A stretch of 64,000 nt of DNA. Origin: Mucilaginibacter sp. Bleaf8 (GTDB taxonomy: Bacteria; Bacteroidota; Bacteroidia; Sphingobacteriales; Sphingobacteriaceae). The position numbers and the translations under genes were made by a program. The stretch covers positions 372,001 to 436,000 of the forward strand of contig NZ_JAHBBK010000003.1 in the NCBI RefSeq assembly GCF_018390515.1, read 5' to 3'. Of the stretch, positions 53,261 through 60,878 are shown piece after piece (position 1 is the first letter of the stretch; the number at the start of each line of letters is the position of its first letter). The notes under the pieces are model-generated. The model was not told the DNA's origin, did not search any database, and worked only from the letters and a program-made list of their open reading frames with translations.

Positions 53261-54226
53261 CTAACAACCATCAGAAATGTATACAACAAGGTATTTAGTT
53301 TCCACAACCTTGCTATTTCGTATCCTATCTATTCGAAACAGATGAGCATCGTAGTTGTACATAAATAGCTTTCTTCCTATTGCCAAAGTAACTTCCGTTT
53401 CGTAGTCATCACGTAACTTTACTGAGGTGTCCTTCAATCTGTATTTTGCGCGAACACGTCGCATATCCTCGTCCCAATACCTTTGTTCAATATCGATCTG
53501 TTCTTTGCTATTATGGAAGTTTACAGGGACGACCTTGCCATTCTTAACTTCTATCTGCACCATGTCTGGAGTATGAGGCGATGCTCGGAAGAAGAACTTA
53601 CCAGAGTCCTTTAAAGCAATGACCTTAGTCGCCTCTTGATAATGAACAGTTTTAGAATAAGCCTTATCCCATTCTTTGGAACTACGGTGAATGTTATCAT
53701 CAACCACTTCGTTCAATGAACTAAGATAACGCCACGTCACTTTAAAACTCTCACTCTTATCATTTGGGACAATCTCAATGAGTGTATTATTAATTGTTTC
53801 TTCAACATGTTCTGAAAGATGAACAGTATCATACTTAGCAATCAACGTTTCCCTATAGGATGGCAGCGCGTTTCCATCGGCGTCCGATCTTTCGGTCTCA
53901 TTGAAAGAATATTCCGACGTATCTATATGGTCACTGTATTCACCAGAATCGTTCTCCTTATAAGGGCTTTCATATCCTTTGAAGTTGTGAATCACAACAG
54001 TAAAGTTTTTGAACCTTATACGGGTTTCTTTGGGAGGTACTACTATAGTCGTGTCATCGCTAATAACGATATTAGGTGTCCCTCGTGGCCTACGGTGAAC
54101 AACTTTTACAGTACCTTTTGATTCGGTGTTCTTCTGTTCCACTTGTTTTACTTTGGATCTTTGACATCCAATGCAAAGCACAATTGCAATAGTCAGTATC
54201 AATTGTAATATTTTTTTTGAACTCAT
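53261..54226 (-). CDS. hypothetical lipoprotein (321 aa)
   Basis: A 321-residue lipoprotein (lipobox VLCIGCQRSK, Cys21). The mature part is polar and beta-rich: TPNIVISDDTTIVVPPKETR, IRFKNFTVVIHNFKGY, ESFKVTWRYLSSLNEVVDDN, KLRDDYETEVTLAIGRKLFM and VVETKYLVVYISDGC. An acidic, Ser/Glu-rich linker lies around 80-120. No domain recognised. It is flanked by Family A repeats on both sides, as a separate cassette-like unit. It is probably exported to the outer membrane. Confidence 0.65.
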   Translation of the reverse strand: MSSKKILQLILTIAIVLCIGCQRSKVKQVEQKNTESKGTVKVVHRRPRGTPNIVISDDTTIVVPPKETRIRFKNFTVVIHNFKGYESPYKENDSGEYSDHIDTSEYSFNETERSDADGNALPSYRETLIAKYDTVHLSEHVEETINNTLIEIVPNDKSESFKVTWRYLSSLNEVVDDNIHRSSKEWDKAYSKTVHYQEATKVIALKDSGKFFFRASPHTPDMVQIEVKNGKVVPVNFHNSKEQIDIEQRYWDEDMRRVRAKYRLKDTSVKLRDDYETEVTLAIGRKLFMYNYDAHLFRIDRIRNSKVVETKYLVVYISDGC

Positions 54227-54276
54227 AATATTTGATTTCTACCTCATTAAGACTATGGTATTGTCATTGTAAAAGC

Positions 54277-54334
54277 TTAATTCAAAATAATTCAATTTCT
54301 TTATTTTATAGAGGCTACGTAAAATCTGAATTAG
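54277..54334 (+). repeat. Family A palindrome-ended repeat, copy 6
   Basis: 58 bp with ends TTAATTCA/TGAATTAG and core TTTATAGAGGCTACGTAAAATC. Located between two leftward hypothetical genes. Confidence 0.8.
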
Positions 54335-54338
54335 GCAC

Positions 54339-54857
54339 TCAGTGACCGAACGGGCCATCTGAAAGCTTTATAAGTTCAGACTCCTTCAACCCTATCAAAC
54401 TACCCTTCTGTGTCTTCACTAAACCTTTGATCTGAATTTCTTTATAGGTCTTGTTGTTTTGTATTGTTACACCTATTTCGGATCTGTAGCCTTCATCAAG
54501 AGTAAACAACTGATCGTATAGCTTATAAGTAAAGCCTTCGTTAGCGAATTCGATTTGGCTTATCTCTATTCCTGCATTTGGATAGCCACCGTACCGAACA
54601 TAGTAGAATCGTTTGAACTTATCGAAGCTGTTAACAGTATCTTTAGGGTATTCAAACTCGATATGCTTTTCTGTTCCGTATCGGTAGACGATGTACTTAT
54701 TTGCAGTGTCTAAGGCTAAGATGAGTGTCTTACCGCTTGCTGTCTTGAAGCTAAACAATGTGGTTTCATTGCTCTTCAAATAGATACTTTGAGCAAATGC
54801 GTTTGAGCAGAATAACAGGATCGCTACTAACATTGTGTATCTGAGTAATTGTGACAT
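54339..54857 (-). CDS. secreted hypothetical protein (172 aa)
   Basis: A 172-residue exported protein. The signal peptide ends at AFAQ (LLRYTMLVAILLFCSNAFAQ, residue 23) with no lipobox. The mature part is beta-rich: TTLFSFKTASGKTLILALDT, YIVYRYGTEKHIEFEYPKDT, VRYGGYPNAGIEISQIEFAN and GFTYKLYDQLFTLDEGYRSE. No family recognised. A TATCTTTA box 9 bases upstream of the ATG resembles a -7 element, which would leave almost no leader. It is preceded by the duplicated repeat array. Confidence 0.65.
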   Translation of the reverse strand: MSQLLRYTMLVAILLFCSNAFAQSIYLKSNETTLFSFKTASGKTLILALDTANKYIVYRYGTEKHIEFEYPKDTVNSFDKFKRFYYVRYGGYPNAGIEISQIEFANEGFTYKLYDQLFTLDEGYRSEIGVTIQNNKTYKEIQIKGLVKTQKGSLIGLKESELIKLSDGPFGH

Positions 54858-54883
54858 CTTAACCTAAAGATAGCGAATGCAAG

Positions 54884-55147
54884 TCAATTCAGAATATTTA
54901 AGATTTTATGTTTTATAGAGGTTGTTGAAAGTTTGAATTGATATGTTCATTCAACTAAGCAATCCAAGAATTTTGAGTATTCTTACTTTATAGAGGTTGT
55001 GAAAACTTTGGATTGAGTGGGTTGGGTTATAGAAGAATAGCTTACCTGTATCTTTATAATTCAACATAGGCAAGTCCACAATTAAGTAGCTGCACATTTC
55101 TTATTCAATATCACTCATACTATACCATGTGATCAGAAAGTGTACAG
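54884..55147. repeat. composite repeat array, second copy (A, A, B-like, C)
   Basis: Collinear with 32183-32446. Family A copy 7 (54884-54941, perfect ends TCAATTCA/TGAATTGA), Family A copy 8 (54960-55015, perfect ends CAATCCAA/TTGGATTG), a decayed B-like hairpin (about 55024-55060), and a C repeat (55090-55147, CTGCACATTTCT/AGAAAGTGTACAG). Upstream of the secreted 172-aa gene. Confidence 0.8.
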
Positions 55148-55229
55148 GTATTATTATATTGTTGAGTACTTATAGATAGAATTAATATAACTTGCATCTA
55201 AGAATTCTGCACACAAACCCTTAGCAATA

Positions 55230-55664
55230 GTGGAAAAAACCTTTACATACTGTTTAAAGATATGGTACACCTGTGGCTTTGCAGTTCCTTTCCTGGCTTG
55301 CATCATCGATTTTATTATACCTACAGAGCATTCTTCTCCGGCTACTACTTTGGCAGTAAGCTTGCTCCTGGCTTTACTTTATATTACTCCCTTCTGCATC
55401 GGCTTGCTGTTGGTTATTTGGTTGCTGAATAGATTACAGTTGTCAATCACGGTAGTCAAGCTCATTTTGACTGTTGTAGCACTAATATATTCCTGGTTCA
55501 TGATTTTCCATTCAAAGAGAGATATCTTATTCATAATGGAACCAAAGACGTTCGTCATTCCATTGTTGTTTATAGCGATTTTGATAATCTGTCTCTGGAG
55601 CTACAAACTAAGAGAGCCAAGCTTAGACAATATAGAAGAAAGTGTTAAACGCCAGGCTGATTAA
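55230..55664 (+). CDS. four-helix membrane protein (144 aa)
   Basis: A rightward 144-residue membrane protein beginning at a GTG. Four hydrophobic segments: GFAVPFLACIIDFIIP, TTLAVSLLLALLYITPFCIG merging into LLLVIWLL, VVKLILTVVALIYSWFMIF, and VIPLLFIAILIICLW. The C-terminus is polar (SLDNIEESVKRQAD). No family recognised. No ribosome site is visible before the GTG. Membrane immunity proteins against lipid- or membrane-acting toxins have similar size, but that is only an analogy. Confidence 0.6.
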   Translation: MEKTFTYCLKIWYTCGFAVPFLACIIDFIIPTEHSSPATTLAVSLLLALLYITPFCIGLLLVIWLLNRLQLSITVVKLILTVVALIYSWFMIFHSKRDILFIMEPKTFVIPLLFIAILIICLWSYKLREPSLDNIEESVKRQAD

Positions 55665-55935
55665 GCTTAGTGTGATGGTTATGTTACCAAAACAAGATTC
55701 CCTGCACACCATTAATCGGCTGTGTCTGCCAAGTTTGCACAAAATAAGCTATATTCCAGAACCCATTTGACAACTTGTAAAACTAACCAACTGTCAGATT
55801 AAGTTGTGGCTGTTACAAGGTTACTTTGTACCGCTACCTTATTAAAGGCGGCATCAGGTAATTCTGCTTATATCTGTGCTTTCTTAAGATATCATTTGCC
55901 GTATGGTGTAGCTTGCATTGCTGTAAATCCGGTTC

Positions 55936-56742
55936 TTATAAATGGTACAAGCTGCGGTGTGAATATCTGCGGTTTAAATGCAATATGTTTTCTTTCTTTT
56001 TTAAAATCCACTGCCAACGCTTATCCAGAATAAATATTAATCGCTGCTTGGTTGTTAATTTAGGTAACGTGTAGTAAACCGTGTGTTCCCCTTCTTTTCC
56101 GTAAGTTTGCCTAAAAGTTTCGGTAATGTTAACCTTATGCTTCTTTTCAAAAGCCTTCATAAAGGGAACATCTTCTTCAAAGAGCTCCCACTGCGGGTCT
56201 CTGGGACAACATACTGACCCATAGGATTCCGCAAGGTAAAATTTGAGCATGTCTTTATTAGTTTTAAGAGCAGCATATTTCAGGTGTGGCTGTTTTCTGT
56301 TATCAGATATACGAAGGCTGTCTGCCTGTACGCTATTACCATTTCTTCTGATACGGTAATACCTGTTAGTGACAGTCGGCTCCAAAGTAACTCCACTTTT
56401 TTTAGCATTTTCCGCCACTTTCTGATGTAACTTCCAATCAGGCATAATGAGAATGAACTCTTTGATGTCCGGATAAAAACTTTCCTGCTTGATAAACAGC
56501 TCGGCTGGTACTTTTGCATTTACAAAGAACACATAGCAGCTATCGGCATTTTCTTGTATGGGAACGTCTATTAAATAACTACCTCTTGATTTGGCTACCT
56601 TATCATCATCTATAATTACCACATTATTATACGTCTTTTGCAACCAGTCTTGCTTGGGCAACACTTGGGCTTCTAACGGCTCTTTGCTGTTCAACAGTAG
56701 CAGTCCGCAAGTCATCAGTAGAAGTAAGACGCGATTAATCAT
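55936..56742 (-). CDS. exported hypothetical protein (268 aa)
   Basis: A 268-residue protein with an N-terminal signal or anchor (VLLLLMTCGLLLLNSKEP). The mature part contains YNNVVIIDDDKVAKSRGSYL, IDVPIQENADSCYVFFVNAK, EFILIMPDWKLHQKVAENAK, FYLAESYGSVCCPRDPQWEL and FETFRQTYGKEG-like segments, with a basic C-terminal end (KDILDKRWQWIL region). It includes a CC-P-R-D-P motif that might be a redox or metal site. No family recognised. It is the last gene before the right copy of repeat D. Confidence 0.6.
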   Translation of the reverse strand: MINRVLLLLMTCGLLLLNSKEPLEAQVLPKQDWLQKTYNNVVIIDDDKVAKSRGSYLIDVPIQENADSCYVFFVNAKVPAELFIKQESFYPDIKEFILIMPDWKLHQKVAENAKKSGVTLEPTVTNRYYRIRRNGNSVQADSLRISDNRKQPHLKYAALKTNKDMLKFYLAESYGSVCCPRDPQWELFEEDVPFMKAFEKKHKVNITETFRQTYGKEGEHTVYYTLPKLTTKQRLIFILDKRWQWILKKKENILHLNRRYSHRSLYHL

Positions 56743-57317
56743 TTCTTTAATACTGTTTTGTAATCCGTTAAAATGGTTAGTTATTCGGGTTTGAAACCAA
56801 AGTCTATATTTAAAGATATATATGTTTGAGCGTTGAATTTATACATCTTACCTTTTAAAAGCTAAAGGCGTTAAATAAAATCCAAAAGAATTAATTCATT
56901 CTCACTTTACATTTGCGAATTGTCCAGGTAACTATAGTTTCTAATTCCCCCAAAACAAATTAAATCACTTTGCCTGCTGGAAAAAGCATTATTGTATTGA
57001 TTTTTTTGGAAACTTGCTCTTGCACGCTACAGTAGCTATAAGTGTAACGATTCTTTTACTTTTTAAATTAAGATTATGAAGCTTTCTTCTCTACAGGGGA
57101 AGTTAAGCCTGACTTAAGAAACTAAATTGGTAACTACCTATCCGCAACTTTCAATTCGAAGTAAATCTTAATTCACATACAGCCCTGGTGAGCAAGGCAA
57201 GCGCTTGACTTTAGTTGTAATGGAGCTTTAGTGCAATGTGGCCATAAACAGAGAAAGGTTTCATGGAGCAACACCTTTGCTTATGAGAAGCTTATTTGTT
57301 GCATAATATCTCTATTA
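56743..57317. other. 575-bp AT-rich spacer with repeat D
   Basis: No coding frame seen. It holds the right copy of repeat D (56992-57048) and the boundary between accessory and chromosomal DNA. The sequence TTAAGCCTGACTTAA near 57105 is a weak palindrome. Confidence 0.55.
56992..57048 (+). repeat. Repeat D, right copy
   Basis: 57 bp aligned end to end with 53095-53151: identical TTGTATTGA, variable middle, and a 33-bp block with two differences. Confidence 0.8.
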
Positions 57318-59048
57318 CTAAGCTGGCTGCAACCTGTTCTCTAACTTTTCTCTTAGCTCCTCCAATTGAAAAGGCTTATGCAGGTAATCATTCATGCCGC
57401 AACTCACTACCCGTTTTTGTATCTGGTCAGAAACCGAAGCCGTAAGGGCAATGATATGAATATTAGCTTTCTCGATATCCGCCATCTGCCTTATTTTTTC
57501 TGTGGCCTGCATTCCGTCCATAACAGGCATGTGCATATCCATCAATACTACATCGTAGTCGTTATTTTCCAGTAGCTCTAATACTTCTGCTCCATTCTCC
57601 GCAATATCAGCCGATATATTCCAGCGCTTAAACAACTGCTTCATAAAGTAGATGTTCATCATGTTATCTTCGGCAAGCAAGATACGCAGGTTACTCAAAC
57701 TTTTTTCTGCCGATACCTCGGCTATATCTTTCGCATCCGTAGGCTCTTGCTCAACCTGCTGTAAATGTAAATCAAAGTAAAAGCTTGTTCCGCTGCCCAG
57801 CTTGCTTTCCAGCTTAATTTGACTGCCAAACATCTCTACTAGTTGTTTAACAATCGCCAGGCCTAAACCCGTACCGCCAAACTTTCTTGTGGTAGATGCT
57901 GTAGCTTGCTGAAAAGGCTCAAATACCAGTTTTTGTTGTTCCTCTGAGATGCCTATTCCCGAATCACGTACCTTGAAACGAATGGTAAACTCAGAGGCGT
58001 TATTGTCAAGTATTTCTGCGCTTAGGCTTACCTCGCCTTGTTCGGTAAACTTAACCGCGTTACCTACCAGGTTATATAGTACCTGGCTCAAACGGGCAGG
58101 GTCTCCCTCAAAGCTTTTGCCTTTGAGCTTGTTATCAATCAAGAACTTGAACTTCAGCCCCTTTTCATGCGCTTTGAACTCCATTCCACGGGCTATGCCG
58201 CTTAATAGCAGTTCCAGTGAGAAAGGCGTGGACTCAAGTTCCAGTTTGCCGGAATCCAGCTTATTGATGTCAAGTATGTCATTAATCAGCGTTAAAAGAC
58301 CCTCGGCTGAGAACTTCAATACGTCCAGCTGTTCTTTTTGCTTGGCATTAGCTTCATCGCTGATAAGCAGTCCGGCTATGCCGATGACAGAATTTAGCGG
58401 TGTACGCAACTCATGTGACATGGTTGATAGAAAGTTGGTTTTAGTCTGGGCTGCCTCGGCCAGTTGCAAACTGAGTGTTTTGCTGGCTCTCAGGTTGCCG
58501 TACAACACGCCATGAAAGTAGATGTGTGAAAGCAGGATCACACCCCAGTTCATCGCAATATAAATGTCGTTTAAACCCTCAGGCAATGGATGCAGACTTG
58601 TAAAGCGGAAAGATATATAATGAACCAGTATTGTTGATGCAACTGCAACCAGGGTATAAACCGTTCCCCACTTTTTACCCAGCCCGTAAAAGGCTGAAAT
58701 GATTACCATAATGATCGCTTGCAGGGTAACCACATCTAAACCGATTGATTGATTAAAAGCCCGGTAGTAGAGGTGGGCAATTGTGGCCAATACCGCATAG
58801 TGAATGCCCCAGTGAATGATTTTGGGAAACTTGCGCAGTACAAAGATGATAACGACTGAGGAAACCATCAGGCGGATTGCCCTGCCGCTTCCATCTCCGC
58901 CAAACCGGTAAATTGCGTCATAAAGGTATAACCCTCCCTTTATAACGTTAGCAGCAAGCATCAAGGTAAACAACTTTAGCTGCGCGTTTAGCAGTGTTTC
59001 GCTACCCGACCAGTTGTTGATGTATTGGGCCGCCCGCCTGATCTTCAT
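57318..59048 (-). CDS. membrane hybrid histidine kinase
   Basis: A 576-residue phosphorelay kinase. The first about 180 residues form a membrane sensor of six or so segments (LFTLMLAANVIKGGLYLYDA, LMVSSVVIIFVLRKF, VVTLQAIIMVIISAFYGLG, LVAVASTILVHYISFRF, AMNWGVILLSHIYFHGVL). HisKA has His212 in TMSHELRTPLNSVIG, and HATPase_c has NLVGNAVKFTE, DSGIGISEEQ and GGTGLGLAI. The C-terminal receiver has Asp504 in LMDMHMPVMDG and a KPFQ motif. No PAS domain. It resembles the kinase at the left edge in its catalytic half. No linked regulator gene. Confidence 0.92.
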   Translation of the reverse strand: MKIRRAAQYINNWSGSETLLNAQLKLFTLMLAANVIKGGLYLYDAIYRFGGDGSGRAIRLMVSSVVIIFVLRKFPKIIHWGIHYAVLATIAHLYYRAFNQSIGLDVVTLQAIIMVIISAFYGLGKKWGTVYTLVAVASTILVHYISFRFTSLHPLPEGLNDIYIAMNWGVILLSHIYFHGVLYGNLRASKTLSLQLAEAAQTKTNFLSTMSHELRTPLNSVIGIAGLLISDEANAKQKEQLDVLKFSAEGLLTLINDILDINKLDSGKLELESTPFSLELLLSGIARGMEFKAHEKGLKFKFLIDNKLKGKSFEGDPARLSQVLYNLVGNAVKFTEQGEVSLSAEILDNNASEFTIRFKVRDSGIGISEEQQKLVFEPFQQATASTTRKFGGTGLGLAIVKQLVEMFGSQIKLESKLGSGTSFYFDLHLQQVEQEPTDAKDIAEVSAEKSLSNLRILLAEDNMMNIYFMKQLFKRWNISADIAENGAEVLELLENNDYDVVLMDMHMPVMDGMQATEKIRQMADIEKANIHIIALTASVSDQIQKRVVSCGMNDYLHKPFQLEELREKLENRLQPA

Positions 59049-59553
59049 TTGTTCTATATATGAGGTATCTAACTAAAATATATAAGCAGCAAAGTTAGAT
59101 AAAAATCCAGGTTCATAAATACCTGGTATTCACAGCAGGGTTTGGGCTCCATGTGCAGCATGGAGTTAGGAGAGGAAGAGACATTCACCTCTGTTCTGAC
59201 TGTACTGGCATAAGCTAACTTTATCAGTCTAAGACACGTTAACAGCCTAACTACAATTGCGTAAGATAAACTCTTGACCAATCCTCTCCGCTCTTTCAAG
59301 CCTATAGGTATTGCCTCGATTCATTTGCTGTCTACTACAGCCTCAATTAAAGCCTTCCAGCATCACCACTCACGTACTTATAAGTCAGGCGGTACTAAGC
59401 AAGCTGCAAATGGGTTTTCAAAGTGATAGGGTTAAAAACAATGCAACAAGAGTTAAAGTTCGAAATAGTGCAGTTCAACCCTTTTGCTAATAAGTTTTTC
59501 TTTAGATTTTACTATCATAGCCGTTTGTTTTTAATTTGATTGCAGGCATTTTT
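59049..59553. other. 505-bp spacer with hairpins and a diverged GGTTCTGACC repeat
   Basis: Two hairpins, CCAGGT/ACCTGG (59107-59126) and CTCCATG/CATGGAG (59147-59165), precede a third copy of the repeat seen at 42536 and 43436 (GTTCTGAC at 59193-59200, then TGTACTGGCA). A short leftward frame across it has no coding character. Confidence 0.5.
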
Positions 59554-60612
59554 ATGAAAGGGGCGAAAATATTATTTGTTAATGATTATCCGATGGATAA
59601 AGCTTATGTACAATGGCAAGCTGGTAAATATCCCGGGCATCATTTATGGGGAATGAATGAAGTACAGTTGTTAGGTAAAGAGGTGATCTTTTCACCCTGG
59701 ATTAAAGAAAGCAAACGCACCAACGTTTTAGGTAGATTCAGACTATCACCTAAAAAACTCTTTCAGCTAAAGCTCATATTGAGCAAACGAAATGTAAGCA
59801 ATATCTACTTTGGCAGCTATTGGGCCTATAAACTTGCGGGCCGTGCCAAACCATGGGGCCTTTTAAGGCATAAAATAGTAGTTTTAATACATCATCCTGT
59901 ACCCTATTCAAAGTCAGACAGGCGATTACTCAACGCTGCTGAAGGGGTTTTCTTTCTAAATAATTATGCGTACCACGAAACCGTAAAAAATTTCCCGGAA
60001 ATTAAGTCCAAAAGTGTCATTGTTGGTTGGTGTTTAGATACGGCATTTTATGATCAAATCGTTACTGACGGTAACATAGAGCCAAAGTTGATAGTAGCAG
60101 CAGGTAAAACGTTACGGGATTATGATACATTTATTGAAGGCGTCCGTCGGGTAAACGATCCGGATTTAAGAGTCGAAATATACTGTTCGGAAGATACCGC
60201 ACCTAAAGTTACCGACCCCAGAGTAAAGGTTTTTGTTGGAACAGATAACGGTGCATCAATAAGCTACATGGATTTAGTAAAAAAATATAAAGAGGCTTTT
60301 GCAATAGCTATTCCAATGAAAAAGGTAGATAAGACAATAGGGCTGACAAGCATATGGGATGCATTTGCTATCGGTAAGCCTGTATTGGTTACAGAAAATC
60401 CAGGCATTGATGCACCTATAAAAGAGGAAGACTTGGGAAAAATGATTGCTCCTGACGATGTACAAGGATGGGCAGACGCAATCCAAAGTTTGCTCAGCAA
60501 TCCTTTAGCTGCCGTGAATATGGGTAAAAGAGGCAGAGATTTTGGAGAGAACCAGTTAAGCCCTGTTGAATATGGTAAAAAGCTTAATAACTTTTTTGAT
60601 AGATTTTATTAA
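59554..60612 (+). CDS. GT4-like glycosyltransferase
   Basis: A 352-residue GT-B fold glycosyltransferase, starting at the ATG at 59554 rather than the TTG at 59536. The C-terminal half shows the donor-binding pattern: KLIVAAGKTLRDYDTFIEGV, LRVEIYCSEDTAPKV, AFAIAIPMKKVDKTIGLTSI, WDAFAIGKPVLVTENPGIDA and ASLLSNPLAAVNMGKRGRD-like endings. This matches family 4-type enzymes that use NDP-sugars. No signal peptide, so cytoplasmic or membrane-associated. It stands alone, and the acceptor is unknown. Some G/C differences from the neighbours suggest possible transfer, but this was not measured. Confidence 0.85.
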   Translation: MKGAKILFVNDYPMDKAYVQWQAGKYPGHHLWGMNEVQLLGKEVIFSPWIKESKRTNVLGRFRLSPKKLFQLKLILSKRNVSNIYFGSYWAYKLAGRAKPWGLLRHKIVVLIHHPVPYSKSDRRLLNAAEGVFFLNNYAYHETVKNFPEIKSKSVIVGWCLDTAFYDQIVTDGNIEPKLIVAAGKTLRDYDTFIEGVRRVNDPDLRVEIYCSEDTAPKVTDPRVKVFVGTDNGASISYMDLVKKYKEAFAIAIPMKKVDKTIGLTSIWDAFAIGKPVLVTENPGIDAPIKEEDLGKMIAPDDVQGWADAIQSLLSNPLAAVNMGKRGRDFGENQLSPVEYGKKLNNFFDRFY

Positions 60613-60878
60613 AACTTACGTGTTTAATCCTGATGTTCTACTCTTGAATGAGATTTGACTATATAAATTTAAATATCAACCCAACCCCGTTTTTTAACGT
60701 AATTTTTAAAATTGCTGGTAACATTTTTCTGCACAAAATGACCGGCTATTTGCCTTACTTTATAGCTAATACAATGCGATTTTGGCATTAATGGGTTGTT
60801 AACCTATAGTTTACCTGCCATACCAAGCTTCACTTTGCTTTCGTTTTACTTTATATTTAACTATTTTAGTGATTAAAT

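Noticed and set aside
30117..55015. CRISPR array
   Set aside because: The short repeats are dispersed between genes with irregular spacing and have no regular spacers or cas genes nearby.
59069..59299. Leftward 76-codon frame between the kinase and the glycosyltransferase
   Set aside because: Lies over two hairpins and a repeat; composition is not protein-like and there is no ribosome site.
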